From contig NZ_CP024985.1 of the NCBI RefSeq assembly GCF_002803845.1, positions 7,575,501-7,639,500 of the forward strand: DNA of 64,000 nucleotides, given 5' to 3'. Under the pieces are notes generated by a model, which saw only the letters and a program-made list of their open reading frames with translations, was not told the origin of the DNA and made no database searches. The translations under genes were made by a program, and so were the position numbers. Positions 1-7,993 of this stretch are shown here, one piece after another. The stretch's first letter is position 1. Each line of letters opens with the position of its first letter. This DNA comes from Streptomyces lavendulae subsp. lavendulae. GTDB lineage: Bacteria > Actinomycetota > Actinomycetes > Streptomycetales > Streptomycetaceae.

Positions 1-2
1 AG

Positions 3-395
3 GACGCGCTGGAGCGTCACTGGTGCCGCCGGTGCAACCCGGAAGTCTGTGAGGATCCGCACCATGGTGCCGCGTTCGTCGCCTGGGAGCTTCTGGAGGG
101 TTGGGCACGCCTTGAGGTTGAGGAACGAAGGGGAGAGCTCGACTTTTTGGAGTGGCTATGGGAAGGGGGCCGCGCCTTCGGACGAGTTCGCCGCCGCGGC
201 GCACGGCTCACTGACGACCACGGCTGGCTAGAGCGTCCCCGGGGATTCGTGTCGGGAGGGTGCTGCCGTCCGTCGCGGACCTGGATTACCCCGGTCCTGG
301 CGCCGAGTCCCGGTGTCGACCTCAGGACCTCGAAAGAGGGTGGGCCTCCAGGAGTTTCTCGATCGGCCCGTCCGGAGCGTCCTCTGATCAGCTAG
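3..395 (+). CDS. Possible C-terminal fragment of an unknown protein, cut by window edge
   Basis: A frame open from the window edge to a TAG at 393-395. The first 60 residues look protein-like: a Cys-rich start (CRRC followed by NPEVC) and an acidic, Trp-rich stretch with Glu/Arg runs. The last 60 residues are Pro/Arg/Gly-rich and look like non-coding GC-rich DNA read through, so the true stop may have been lost. No family was recognised. It lies in a stretch that also contains a frameshifted reductase remnant, so it may itself be decayed. Low confidence that it is a functional gene. Confidence 0.25.
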   Translation, partial: DALERHWCRRCNPEVCEDPHHGAAFVAWELLEGWARLEVEERRGELDFLEWLWEGGRAFGRVRRRGARLTDDHGWLERPRGFVSGGCCRPSRTWITPVLAPSPGVDLRTSKEGGPPGVSRSARPERPLIS

Positions 396-441
396 TCGAT
401 CAGTCGGATGGGTCTGGAGTGCGTGCACGTGTTCTCATCAC

Positions 442-689
442 ACCGCTACGATCCCGCGACCAGTGACCGGCGCCAAGCTGAAGCAGCTACGGGAACTGGG
501 CAGGCTGGCCGAGCGACGCGGACGGAGCCTGGCGCAACTGGCGATCTCGTGGGTGCTGCGCGCCCCCCGGGCGGTGTCGGTGATCACCGGCGCGAGCAGC
601 GTGATCCAACTGGACCAGAACCTCGATGCGCTGCACAGGGCCCGCTGCCCGAGGACGACCTGGCGGAAATCGATGCGCTGAGCCGCTGA
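442..689 (+). pseudogene. Aldo/keto reductase C-terminal remnant with frameshift
   Basis: Reading from about 463, the translation carries LAERRGRSLAQLAISWVLR, then the GASSV-QLDQNLDAL stretch typical of the C-terminal NADP-binding end of YghZ/YajO-type aldo/keto reductases. At about 630 the homology shifts frame: the next conserved segment, PLPEDDLAEIDALS, is found in another frame and ends at the TGA at 687-689. The N-terminal two thirds of the barrel, with the catalytic Tyr, Lys and His, are absent upstream. What is left is about 80 codons of a roughly 330-residue enzyme. It is a decayed gene, not expected to make an enzyme. Confidence 0.7.
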
Positions 690-989
690 ACGACACATGT
701 GGCCGTGACGCGATCTGGAGCTGCTCCGATGTGGGCAAGCATGAAGCCTGCGGTTCTCCACGCTCTTGGGCTGCATGGAGATGGATGCCTCGCGGACTCC
801 TGAAACTGGATCGGACGCTGCAACGAGGAGAAAGTACAGGCGCGCAAGGACTGGATGGAAGGCACTCGCTACGGCGAAGTGAAGGGCTGTGACGGCCCCC
901 CGATCCCCGTTCCCCAACTCCCGCCGGTGCCGCTGAAAGCACGCGGAGGGGTGTGAAGGTTCTCTCCGGGCCCTCGACGTTTCCCGGGT

Positions 990-1154
990 GTGACCAGCTG
1001 GGGTCAGCTTTGTCAGGACGGGCCGGCCTACGGCAAGCTGTCGCACTGGCCCGCTGACGCCCCAGTCCTGCCGTCCGGCTGCGGCGGGTGGATGCCTCGG
1101 TACTTCACCGACGGGTACGGGGTGAGGGTTTGCCTGTCGGTGCTCCGGCCGTAG
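990..1154 (+). other. Gene-poor 0.7-1.16 kb stretch with a possible 54-codon remnant
   Basis: Between the reductase remnant and the next gene there is no convincing intact gene. A GTG at 990 opens a 54-codon frame with high third-position GC and a protein-like end (RYFTDGYGVRVCLSVL), but I recognise no family and see no clear ribosome binding site. A short low-GC stretch around 800-940 also reads as protein-like (VQARKDWMEGTRYGEV) but has no start. Both could be pieces of genes broken when this segment decayed. They are listed only so the gap is described. Confidence 0.15.
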
Positions 1155-1165
1155 GCGCGCGTGGT

Positions 1166-2431
1166 TCACAGTCCGGATGCGGCGGTGGTCTGGTCGTCGT
1201 TCAGCCGGGCTCGCCACTCGCTGACGTATTCGTCGGGCATGGAGGCCAAGCGGGCGATCTCGGCGTCGCCGCGTCCGTCGGACCAGGCGAGGATCCGCGT
1301 CACGGTGCGGTTTCGTCCGGCGCGGAACTCCTTGAGCAGGTTTTCGAGGCGTTCGACTTCCTCGCCTTCGAAGACGAGTTGCCGGTCGACGGCGGCGCGT
1401 TCCTCGGCGCGCAGGCGCCGGAGGTAGGAGCTCAGTCCGGTCAGGACGAGCCCGTGTTCTCGCGCGGCGTTCTGGAACCTCTCGGTCAGGTCCGTCAGCA
1501 CGCAGTCGGGGACGTCGGCGAGGGTGGCTCCGAGGGGTTTGGCCGCCTCCCAGGTGCTCTTGCCGGTCTCTGTTGTCTCCAGCCAGGTGCGGGCGTCTGT
1601 CGGGGTACGGTCGCCGCACGCCTGCGCGCGGTAGGCGTACAGGGCGGCGCGGTTGCCGTAGAAGGTGAAGCCGTCCTCGATCCGCCGCTCGGCGGTATGG
1701 CAGGTCCTTCCCGGGACTCCCCCGTAGCCGGTGTCGGGATGGTAGTCGGCGTAGGCGTCGAGTTCGGCGTCGCTGGCCACGCCCCAGGAGGGCTCGCACA
1801 GCTCGGGGTTGGCGGCGAGGAAGGCGGCGACCTCCACGCGCCAGGCGGGGGCCGGTGTCGTGCGCGGCCTGGGCCAGTGGAGAGTGCCGGAGGGGCCGAG
1901 GGTGTGGGTGGTGGTGTGCTCGATGTCGTCCCAGGCGGTGGCGGCCTCGGCCGACCACTCCAGTTCGCCGTCCGGCCCGATCCGGTGGATCGAGTCGACG
2001 AGGCGCTGCACGGCGGGCAGTATGCGCAGTGCGAGCGTGTGGAGCTCTTCGGCGGTGAAGAAGCGCCAGGTACAGCCGTGCTGTTGATCATGGGTCAGGT
2101 GGCCGAGGAGCTGCACCATGGTGCCGGGGGCGGGGACGGTCCCGTCGCCGAGTGCCCTGCGGGGCAGTCCGGGGAGCTGGCCGGCGAGGTCTTCTTGCGG
2201 GGCCCGCCAGTCGGTGTCGCCGAACCAGACGGCGCCGTCTCTCGCGTCGACTGCCAGCCACTGCCGGTATCCCGTTCCCGGGCCGTAGCGCCGCTCCTGC
2301 TGCTCGGCGTGTTCGTCGTGCCATACGTACTCGGCTGGAGGTGGGTCCAGCTCTGCGGCCATGAAGCCGTCCTCGGGGCGGTAGCCGGTGAGGACGCGGG
2401 CTGTTCTCGGTGCGCTGTCGGCTGCGGTCAT
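1166..2431 (-). CDS. Hypothetical protein, 421 aa
   Basis: Starts at ATG 2431, preceded by a good ribosome binding site (GAGAGGAAA). The protein is soluble, acidic and rich in Trp, Thr and Glu. It has no signal peptide or membrane segment and no catalytic motif I can name. Residues near 220-330 repeat a pattern of aromatic and charged residues (DAYADYHPDTGYGGVPG, then FTFYGNRAALYAYRAQ). The C-terminal third is helical and Arg/Glu-rich and could form a coiled-coil-like bundle. Its codon use is typical of the genome, so it is likely real, but its function is unknown. It stands alone: the neighbours are decayed DNA downstream and a LysR gene in the same direction 240 bp upstream. Confidence 0.7.
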   Translation of the reverse strand: MTAADSAPRTARVLTGYRPEDGFMAAELDPPPAEYVWHDEHAEQQERRYGPGTGYRQWLAVDARDGAVWFGDTDWRAPQEDLAGQLPGLPRRALGDGTVPAPGTMVQLLGHLTHDQQHGCTWRFFTAEELHTLALRILPAVQRLVDSIHRIGPDGELEWSAEAATAWDDIEHTTTHTLGPSGTLHWPRPRTTPAPAWRVEVAAFLAANPELCEPSWGVASDAELDAYADYHPDTGYGGVPGRTCHTAERRIEDGFTFYGNRAALYAYRAQACGDRTPTDARTWLETTETGKSTWEAAKPLGATLADVPDCVLTDLTERFQNAAREHGLVLTGLSSYLRRLRAEERAAVDRQLVFEGEEVERLENLLKEFRAGRNRTVTRILAWSDGRGDAEIARLASMPDEYVSEWRARLNDDQTTAASGL

Positions 2432-2482
2432 GAGGGGTTTCCTCTCGGTGGAACGTCAACCGCGGCCAACGTAGTCCGCCAG

Positions 2483-2527
2483 CCACCTAGTGGTTTATTT
2501 TTCAGCCACTGCGTCCGATAGTCGGAC
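2483..2527. promoter_or_regulatory. Inverted repeats upstream of the 421-aa gene
   Basis: In the 239-bp gap upstream of the gene starting at 2431 there are two short perfect inverted repeats: CCAC-CTA-GTGG (2483-2493) and GTCCGA-TAG-TCGGAC (2513-2527). The spacing of about 50-100 bp from the start codon fits an operator or promoter-proximal site. A TTGACG hexamer on the minus strand lies nearer the start codon and could be a -35. The regulator is unknown. Confidence 0.35.
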
Positions 2528-2670
2528 ACGGTGGGGGCGTTGGCCTCGTGGTGAGGTCTACGCGCGTGCAAGTGGCCACAACTTGGCTGCATTTCACGTG
2601 GCCGGTCTGCGGGTGCGGCGCGTGGTCACGCGACCGGCCGGCGGCTCCTGGCTGCCGGCCGCCGTACGCG

Positions 2671-3594
2671 TCAGGAGAGAGCGGCCAGTGCTTGGGCGGC
2701 GAGTATCCGCTCCAGGTCCAGGACGGCCCGCGGGGCATGCCGGGTGTCGATGCGGACGGCGTAGATGAAGCGCGTCAGCTGGGGTGCGGCCAGGGGGCGG
2801 GCGACGATCTCGGGGCTGGCGCGGGGCAGGGCGAGTTGCGGCATGAGGGCCACGCACAGGCCTGCCGCCACGAAGCCGAGCACGGTGTTGAAGTCGTCCC
2901 CCTCGTACTGCAGGCGGGCCTGGAAGCCGGGCGTCTGGGCTATCTGGGAGAGCAGTTCCAGGCGCAGCGCGGCCTCGGGGGCGGCGATCCACGTCTCGGA
3001 GGCGAGGCTGGCCAGGTCGATGACCTCCCTGTCGGCCAGGCGGTGGTCCGCCGGGAGGACGGCCACCACCGGGTCCCGGGCAACCAGCGTCCGGCGGAGC
3101 ATCCGGGGCGGGGGTACAGGGATGAAGTCGTAGTCGTAGCTGAGGGCCAGGTCCATGTCGCCGCGCTTGAGCCGGCTGTAGCCGGCTTCGGGTTCGAGCT
3201 GGCAGAGGCTGACCTGGAGGTGGGGGTAGGCGGTGTGAAGCTGGGCCAGGGCTTGGGGAACGATGCCGGTGGCGGCGGAGGCGAAGGCGCCGAGGCGGAT
3301 CCGTCCGGCCGTGCCGGCGCGCATGGCATCGAGTTCCGCCGACGCCGCCGCCAAGACGCTGCGCACGCCCTGCTCGGCGTCGAGGAGGACTTCGCCGGCC
3401 GGTGTGGCGCGCACGGGGCGGCGTTCGAGCACCCTGAGGCCCGCGCGGCGTTCGAGTTCGGCGATCTGCTGGGAGACGGCGGGCGGGCTGTAGCCGAGCT
3501 CGCGTGCGGCGGCGCTGAAGGAGCCGTGCCGTACGACGGCTTCGAGGGTGGCGAGCAGGCGGGGATCGAGTCCGTGCACGGAGTTAAGGCTCAC
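2671..3594 (-). CDS. LysR-family transcriptional regulator
   Basis: A 307-residue protein of usual LysR length. The N-terminal winged helix-turn-helix is at about residues 12-66 (FSAAARELGYSPPAVSQQI). The effector-binding domain follows from about residue 95. GTG start at 3594, which lacks an obvious Shine-Dalgarno sequence. It diverges from the amidotransferase gene, whose promoter region carries two LysR-type palindromes beginning just 3 bp from this start. By the usual LysR logic it represses itself and controls the divergent gene in response to a small molecule. Given the downstream genes, an amide or amino acid related to glutamine, asparagine or a gamma-glutamyl amine is a reasonable guess, but the ligand is not visible in the sequence. 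Confidence 0.93.
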   Translation of the reverse strand: MSLNSVHGLDPRLLATLEAVVRHGSFSAAARELGYSPPAVSQQIAELERRAGLRVLERRPVRATPAGEVLLDAEQGVRSVLAAASAELDAMRAGTAGRIRLGAFASAATGIVPQALAQLHTAYPHLQVSLCQLEPEAGYSRLKRGDMDLALSYDYDFIPVPPPRMLRRTLVARDPVVAVLPADHRLADREVIDLASLASETWIAAPEAALRLELLSQIAQTPGFQARLQYEGDDFNTVLGFVAAGLCVALMPQLALPRASPEIVARPLAAPQLTRFIYAVRIDTRHAPRAVLDLERILAAQALAALS

Positions 3595-3596
3595 TT

Positions 3597-3648
3597 ATCT
3601 GTCGCGAAGATGTGTTTTCTTGTGATTCAAGATGAACGCCAGCAGGAT
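3597..3648 (+). promoter_or_regulatory. Divergent promoter with paired LysR-type sites
   Basis: Two dyads with T-N11-A spacing: ATCT-N7-AGAT (3597-3611) and TCTTG-N5-CAAGA (3618-3632). Their centres are 21 bp apart, two helical turns, as for a LysR recognition site and activation site. The second overlaps a -35 TTGTGA (3620-3625), followed after exactly 17 bp by a -10 CAGGAT (3643-3648) reading toward the amidotransferase gene. The predicted transcript has a leader of about 185 nt before the ATG at 3839; I see no leader peptide or riboswitch in it. Confidence 0.6.
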
Positions 3649-3838
3649 TCTTGCTCGCGGCAGGAAAACGCAAGCCTGCGCTCCCGGGCCGCGCGAACGC
3701 CCCTTCCCCGCCGTCGCGGCGTCCTCCGCCGGTGCCGCCCCTGCCCCCGCCGCAGCCTGCCGCGGCCGGTGGCTGCCCGGCGGCCGGGTGCGGATCCCAT
3801 CGCCGACGGTCACCCCTCATGCCCCGAAAGGAAGTGGT

Positions 3839-4630
3839 ATGCCCCAGCCACCACTCATCGGACTCACCACCTACCTCGCCCACGCGCAGTGGGGCGAGTG
3901 GGACCTGCCCGCCGCAGTGCTGCCCGCGGCCTACGCGGACTGTGTCCAGGCGGCGGGCGGCCGCACCGTGCTGCTGCCGCCCGCCGCGCCCGCGACCGCG
4001 GCCGATGTGGTCGGGCGTCTGGACGCGATCGTCCTGACGGGCGGCGAGGACGTGGATCCCGCCCTGTACGGGGCGGTGCCCCACCCGCGTACAGGGCCGC
4101 CGGTGCGCGAGCGCGACGCATGGGAGCGGGCGGTGCTGGCCGCCGGCCTCGCCCGCGACATACCCGTGCTCGGTGTGTGCCGGGGAATGCAGCTGATGAA
4201 CGTGCACGCGGGCGGCACCCTCATTCAGCACCTGCCCGACACCGTGGGCCACCACGGTCACAACCCCTACCGGGGCCACTTCTGCGCCCACGCCGTGACC
4301 ACCGTGCCAGGGACGCGGATCGGCGCCCTCCTGCCGGGGACCCGGCAGGTCGCCACGCACCACCATCAGGCGGTGGACCGCCTCGGCGCGGGGTTGATCG
4401 TGGCCGCCCGTGCGGCGGACGGCACCGTCGAGGCGCTCGAGAGCACCCGGCAGCGCTTCGCCGTGGGCGTCCAGTGGCACCCGGAGATGGGTGCCGACGC
4501 GCCGGTCGTGCGCGCCCTGGTGGCTGCTGCGGCCTTCGCCGCGGACACCGATGAGGCTCCGGTGGCCGGACGGAAGGAGCACACGGCGCGAAGCTCGCCG
4601 GACGGGATTTTCCCGGCACAGGTGTCTTGA
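3839..4630 (+). CDS. Class I glutamine amidotransferase-like hydrolase (peptidase C26, PuuD-like)
   Basis: 263 residues, the length of gamma-glutamyl-GABA hydrolases. The nucleophile elbow is GVCRGMQLMN with Cys114, and the catalytic pair is in VQWHPEM (His214, Glu216). TGGEDVDP near residue 68 is the signature of the stand-alone C26 family rather than of synthase-bound amidotransferases. ATG 3839 was chosen because GAAAGGAAG lies just upstream and the protein core begins there; upstream residues in the same frame are non-coding in character. Family members hydrolyse gamma-glutamyl amides, as PuuD does in putrescine degradation. Here the partners are asparaginase and aspartase genes, so the substrate could be another gamma-glutamyl or beta-aspartyl amide. 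No other puu genes are present. Confidence 0.88.
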   Translation: MPQPPLIGLTTYLAHAQWGEWDLPAAVLPAAYADCVQAAGGRTVLLPPAAPATAADVVGRLDAIVLTGGEDVDPALYGAVPHPRTGPPVRERDAWERAVLAAGLARDIPVLGVCRGMQLMNVHAGGTLIQHLPDTVGHHGHNPYRGHFCAHAVTTVPGTRIGALLPGTRQVATHHHQAVDRLGAGLIVAARAADGTVEALESTRQRFAVGVQWHPEMGADAPVVRALVAAAAFAADTDEAPVAGRKEHTARSSPDGIFPAQVS

Positions 4631-4687
4631 CACCCTGCGGTGCACCCCGCAGGATCACAGCGTGAACCTGTCAGACAGCCAGACAGG
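4621..4687 (+). promoter_or_regulatory. Promoter with predicted leaderless start and FadR-type operator
   Basis: TTGACA (4627-4632), a 17-bp spacer, then CAGGAT (4650-4655). The -35 shares bases with the stop codon of the previous gene and sits in a perfect dyad GGTGTC-TT-GACACC (4621-4634). Transcription would start about 7 bp after the -10, at the GTG start codon (4662), so the mRNA is probably leaderless, although an AGGA also lies 7 nt upstream. Just inside the gene are TGTCAGACA (4669-4677) and the longer dyad CCTGTC-N9-GACAGG (4667-4687). TGTCNGACA-like dyads are typical of FCD/GntR operators, so autoregulation is likely. Confidence 0.65.
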
Positions 4688-5393
4688 TGGCCCCCTTCCG
4701 CGGCGCGTCAGCGCCATGGAAGCGGTCTTCGGCCACCTGCGCAGCGCCATCGAGCGCGGTGAGTACGCCGTAGGCGACAAGCTCCCCTCCGAAGCCGAGT
4801 TGTGCCGCACCCTCGAAGTCAGCCGGCCCGTACTGCGGGAGGCCCTGCGGGCCCTGCAGGCCATGGGGCTGACCGTCTCCAAGAGCGGCAAGGGCACCTT
4901 CGTCGTGGCGAACACGGTCGAGGACCCCACCTTCGGCGACTACGCCGCCAGCGACCTGCTGGAGGTGCGCCGGCATGTCGAGATCCCGGTCGCCGGGTAC
5001 GCCGCGCTGCGCCGCACCCCGGAGGACCTCGACCACCTGGCCCACCTGCTCGACCGGATGGAGCGGGAAACCGACACCACCGCATGGGTGGCGATGGACA
5101 CCGTCTTCCACCTGGCGGTGGCCGAGGCCTCCGGCAACCCGGTCTTCCGCCGGGTCATCGAGGAGATCCGTGACGCACTGGCGCGTCAGTCGACCTTCCT
5201 GAACGAACTGGGCGGCCGACGCGAGCAGTCCAACTGTGAGCACCGGGCGATCCTTGAGGCGCTGGCCGACGGCAGTGAGCACGACGCGGTGGAGGCCATG
5301 TCCCACCACCTCCTGCGGGTCGAGACGACCCTCACCGACATCGTGCGCCCCCAGCGCACGGTCACCCCTACGGAAGGCAGACCCGAGGCGTGA
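4662..5393 (+). CDS. FadR-subfamily GntR regulator (FCD domain)
   Basis: 243 residues. The winged helix is at about residues 18-85 (VGDKLPSEAELCRTLEVSRPVLREALRALQ). The C-terminal FCD domain carries the usual metal-binding residues: Asp146 and His150 (MDTVFHLAVA), His194 and His216. FCD regulators respond to carboxylates and amino acids. GTG 4662 is preferred because it coincides with the predicted transcription start; ATG 4717 is the alternative and would place the operator in the leader. The stop overlaps the permease start in a GTGA, so the two are translationally coupled. It probably regulates the permease-asparaginase-aspartase operon in response to aspartate, asparagine or a related acid. 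Confidence 0.9.
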   Translation: MNLSDSQTGGPLPRRVSAMEAVFGHLRSAIERGEYAVGDKLPSEAELCRTLEVSRPVLREALRALQAMGLTVSKSGKGTFVVANTVEDPTFGDYAASDLLEVRRHVEIPVAGYAALRRTPEDLDHLAHLLDRMERETDTTAWVAMDTVFHLAVAEASGNPVFRRVIEEIRDALARQSTFLNELGGRREQSNCEHRAILEALADGSEHDAVEAMSHHLLRVETTLTDIVRPQRTVTPTEGRPEA

Positions 5394-6829
5394 GCGAGCA
5401 GTTCCTCAAAGACGAGAAGCGCCCCACGACCCGTCACGTCGACGCCGGGGACACCGGCTACAGCAAGTCCCTGAAACCCCGGCACGTCAAAATGATCGCC
5501 ATCGGGGGCGCGATCGGCACCGGTCTCTTCCTCGGCGCCGGCGGACGCCTCGCCGACGCCGGGCCCTCCCTGTTCGTCGCCTACGCCGTCTGCGGGATCT
5601 TCGCGTTCCTCGTCGTGCGCGCGCTCGGCGAGCTCGTCCTGTACCGGCCGTCCTCCGGCGCCTTCGTGTCCTACGCCCGGGAGTTCCTCGGAGAGAAGGG
5701 CGCCTACACCGCGGGCTGGATGTACTTCCTCAACTGGGCGACCACCGGCATCGCCGACATCACCGCTGTGGCCACCTACACCCACTACTGGCATCTGTTC
5801 TCCGACGTCCCGCAGTGGGTGATCGCCCTCATAGCCCTGGCCGTGGTCCTGACCGTGAACCTCATCTCGGTGCGGATCTTCGGCGAGCTGGAGTTCTGGT
5901 TCGCCATCGTCAAGGTCGGCGCCCTGGTCGTCTTCATGGGGATCGCGATCTTCCTCCTGGTCACCCGGCACCCCGTCGACGGCGCCGTCCCCGGGCCGGC
6001 CCTGATCACCGGCAACGGCGGGGTCTTCCCCAACGGCCTGCTTCCCATGCTGCTGATCATCCAGGGCGTCGTCTTCGCCTACGCCTCCGTCGAGCTGGTC
6101 GGCGTCACGGCCGGTGAGACCGAGAACCCCGAAGAGATCATGCCGAAGGCGATCAACTCGATCATGTGGCGCGTGGGCCTCTTCTACGTCGGCTCGGTCG
6201 TCCTGCTGTCGATGCTGATGCCCTGGAGCAGCTACAGCTCTGGCCAGAGCCCTTTCGTGACCGTGCTCTCCCACATCGGCGTCCCGGCGGCCGGCGACGT
6301 GATGAACCTGGTCGTGCTCACCGCGGCCATGTCCTCGCTCAACTCCGGCCTCTACTCCACCGGCCGCATCCTGCGCTCGATGGCCGTCAACGGCTCCGCC
6401 CCGCGCTTCACCGCCCGGCTCAGCCGAACCCAGGTCCCCTACGGCGGCATCCTCCTCACCAGCGGCATGTGCGTCCTGGGCGTCGGGCTCAACTTCGTGG
6501 TCCCCACGGCCGCGTTCGAGATCGTCCTCAACCTCGCCGCGATCGGCATCCTCGCCACCTGGGGCATGATCATGCTCTGCCACCTCCTCTTCTGGCAGAA
6601 GACCCGCAGCGGCGAACTGACCCGCCCCTCCTACCGCCTGCCCGGCTCCCCGTGGACCGAACTGGTGACGCTGGCCTTCCTCGTCTCCGTCCTGGTCCTC
6701 ATGTACGCCGACGGAGGGGCCGCGCGCACCACCGTGCTGTGCGTACCGCTGATCGCCGCGGCGCTGGTCGTCGGCTGGTTCGCGGTCCGCGGCCGCGTGG
6801 CGCGCGCCGCCTCCGAGAGCGACGGCTGA
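5390..6829 (+). CDS. Amino acid permease, AAT/AnsP-like
   Basis: 479 residues with about 12 hydrophobic segments. The first segment carries the APC-family signature MIAIGGAIGTGLFLGAG (about residues 35-51), and TAGETENPEE near residue 242 is typical of the amino acid/proton symporters of the AAT group, which includes AnsP (asparagine), GabP and proline permeases. GTG start inside the GTGA overlap with the FCD regulator. The downstream asparaginase and aspartase point to asparagine (or aspartate) as the imported substrate; this is inference from context. A long hairpin follows the gene directly, separating it from the enzymes. Confidence 0.92.
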   Translation: MSEQFLKDEKRPTTRHVDAGDTGYSKSLKPRHVKMIAIGGAIGTGLFLGAGGRLADAGPSLFVAYAVCGIFAFLVVRALGELVLYRPSSGAFVSYAREFLGEKGAYTAGWMYFLNWATTGIADITAVATYTHYWHLFSDVPQWVIALIALAVVLTVNLISVRIFGELEFWFAIVKVGALVVFMGIAIFLLVTRHPVDGAVPGPALITGNGGVFPNGLLPMLLIIQGVVFAYASVELVGVTAGETENPEEIMPKAINSIMWRVGLFYVGSVVLLSMLMPWSSYSSGQSPFVTVLSHIGVPAAGDVMNLVVLTAAMSSLNSGLYSTGRILRSMAVNGSAPRFTARLSRTQVPYGGILLTSGMCVLGVGLNFVVPTAAFEIVLNLAAIGILATWGMIMLCHLLFWQKTRSGELTRPSYRLPGSPWTELVTLAFLVSVLVLMYADGGAARTTVLCVPLIAAALVVGWFAVRGRVARAASESDG

Positions 6830-6832
6830 GCC

Positions 6833-6878
6833 GGGCGAGGGGCCCGCCCCGGTCACCCTCGGGGCGGGCCCCTCGCCC
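6833..6878 (+). terminator. Long perfect hairpin between permease and asparaginase
   Basis: A 19-bp perfect inverted repeat: left arm 6833-6851, right arm 6860-6878, 8-nt loop. It begins just after the permease stop (6829). There is no U-tract, as is common in Streptomyces. Because the asparaginase start is only 43 bp beyond and no good new promoter is visible, it may act as a partial terminator or an mRNA-stabilising element that sets a higher permease-to-enzyme or enzyme-to-permease ratio. Confidence 0.7.
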
Positions 6879-6921
6879 TGCCGGCCCGGTCAGCAGCAAC
6901 CCACCACCGAACGAGGCAGTG

Positions 6922-7938
6922 ATGCGCAGCCCACTCCTCGCGGACGCTCCCGCGATCCGCGAGCCCCAGCACGCCCCCGTCGCCCACGTCGTGCGGGGCG
7001 GCGTGATCGAGGGAGTCCACTACGGCTCCGTCGTCGTCCTCGGCAGCGGGGGCGGCGTCCGGTTGGACATCGGCGACACCGAAGCCGCCTGCTACCCGCG
7101 CTCGGCCCTCAAACCGGTCCAGGCCGTCGCCATGCTCCGGGCCGGCCTGCCGCTCGACGGGGCCCTGCTCGCCCTCGCGATGGGCAGCCACTCCGCCGAG
7201 CAGCACCACATCGCGGGCACCCGGCTGATCCTGGAACTGGCCGGCCTCACCGAGGACGACCTGCGCAACGTCCCCGACCTGCCGTACGCCCCGTCCGTCC
7301 GGGACGCCTGGGTCCGCGAAGGCCGCGGGCCTTCCCGGCTCGCCCAGAACTGCTCCGGCAAGCACGCGGCGATGCTGTACCTGTGCAAGCTGTCCGGCTG
7401 GCCCCTGGAAACCTATCTCGACCCGGACCACCCGCTCCAGAAGATGATTGCCGAGGTCGTCGAGGAACTCACCGGCCAGCACATCGCGAACGTCACCGTC
7501 GACGGCTGCGGATCCCCGCTGTACTCGGTGTCCCTGCACGGCCTGGCCCGAGCCGTCGCCCGCATCGCCACAGCCGCGCCGGACACCGCCGAGTACCGGG
7601 TCGCAAACGCGCTGCGCGTCCATCCGGAGATGGCCTCCGGCGCAGGGCGGGACACGGCCGAACTGATGCGGGCGGTGCCGGGGCTGCTGGCCAAGGACGG
7701 CTTCGAGGGCGTCCAGGTCGCCGCGCTGCCCGATGGCCGCGCTATCGCCGTGAAGATCGCCGACGGGGCCGACCGGGCGCGTATCGCGGTGACGGCCGCC
7801 GCCCTCGCATGTGCGGGAGTCGAGCACCGGCTGCTCGCCGGGTTCGCAGGCGAGCCGGTGACCGGCGGCGGCAGGACGGTCGGCAGCGTCCGCCCGGTGG
7901 CGGCCCTGAACCCGCCCGGCACCCCCGCCAACCGCTGA
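6922..7938 (+). CDS. L-asparaginase, Rhizobium etli type (Asparaginase II family)
   Basis: 338 residues. It belongs to the zinc-linked, beta-lactamase-like asparaginases (thermolabile R. etli AnsA class), not to the bacterial type I/II amidohydrolases. Visible landmarks: the Ser-Lys tandem in YPRSALKPVQ (Ser61, Lys64); GSHSAEQHH (89-96); NCSGKH with Cys144 and Lys147; and VDGCGSP with Cys196. In the R. etli enzyme Cys135, Lys138 and Cys189 bind the metal, and the spacing agrees. ATG 6922 has GAGG just upstream. It hydrolyses asparagine to aspartate and ammonia in the cytoplasm, feeding the aspartase encoded 55 bp downstream. Confidence 0.9.
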   Translation: MRSPLLADAPAIREPQHAPVAHVVRGGVIEGVHYGSVVVLGSGGGVRLDIGDTEAACYPRSALKPVQAVAMLRAGLPLDGALLALAMGSHSAEQHHIAGTRLILELAGLTEDDLRNVPDLPYAPSVRDAWVREGRGPSRLAQNCSGKHAAMLYLCKLSGWPLETYLDPDHPLQKMIAEVVEELTGQHIANVTVDGCGSPLYSVSLHGLARAVARIATAAPDTAEYRVANALRVHPEMASGAGRDTAELMRAVPGLLAKDGFEGVQVAALPDGRAIAVKIADGADRARIAVTAAALACAGVEHRLLAGFAGEPVTGGGRTVGSVRPVAALNPPGTPANR

Positions 7939-7993
7939 CTCCCGCTTTCCACCATCGCCATTCACCCACCTCAGGAAGAGGACCCGCACACCC

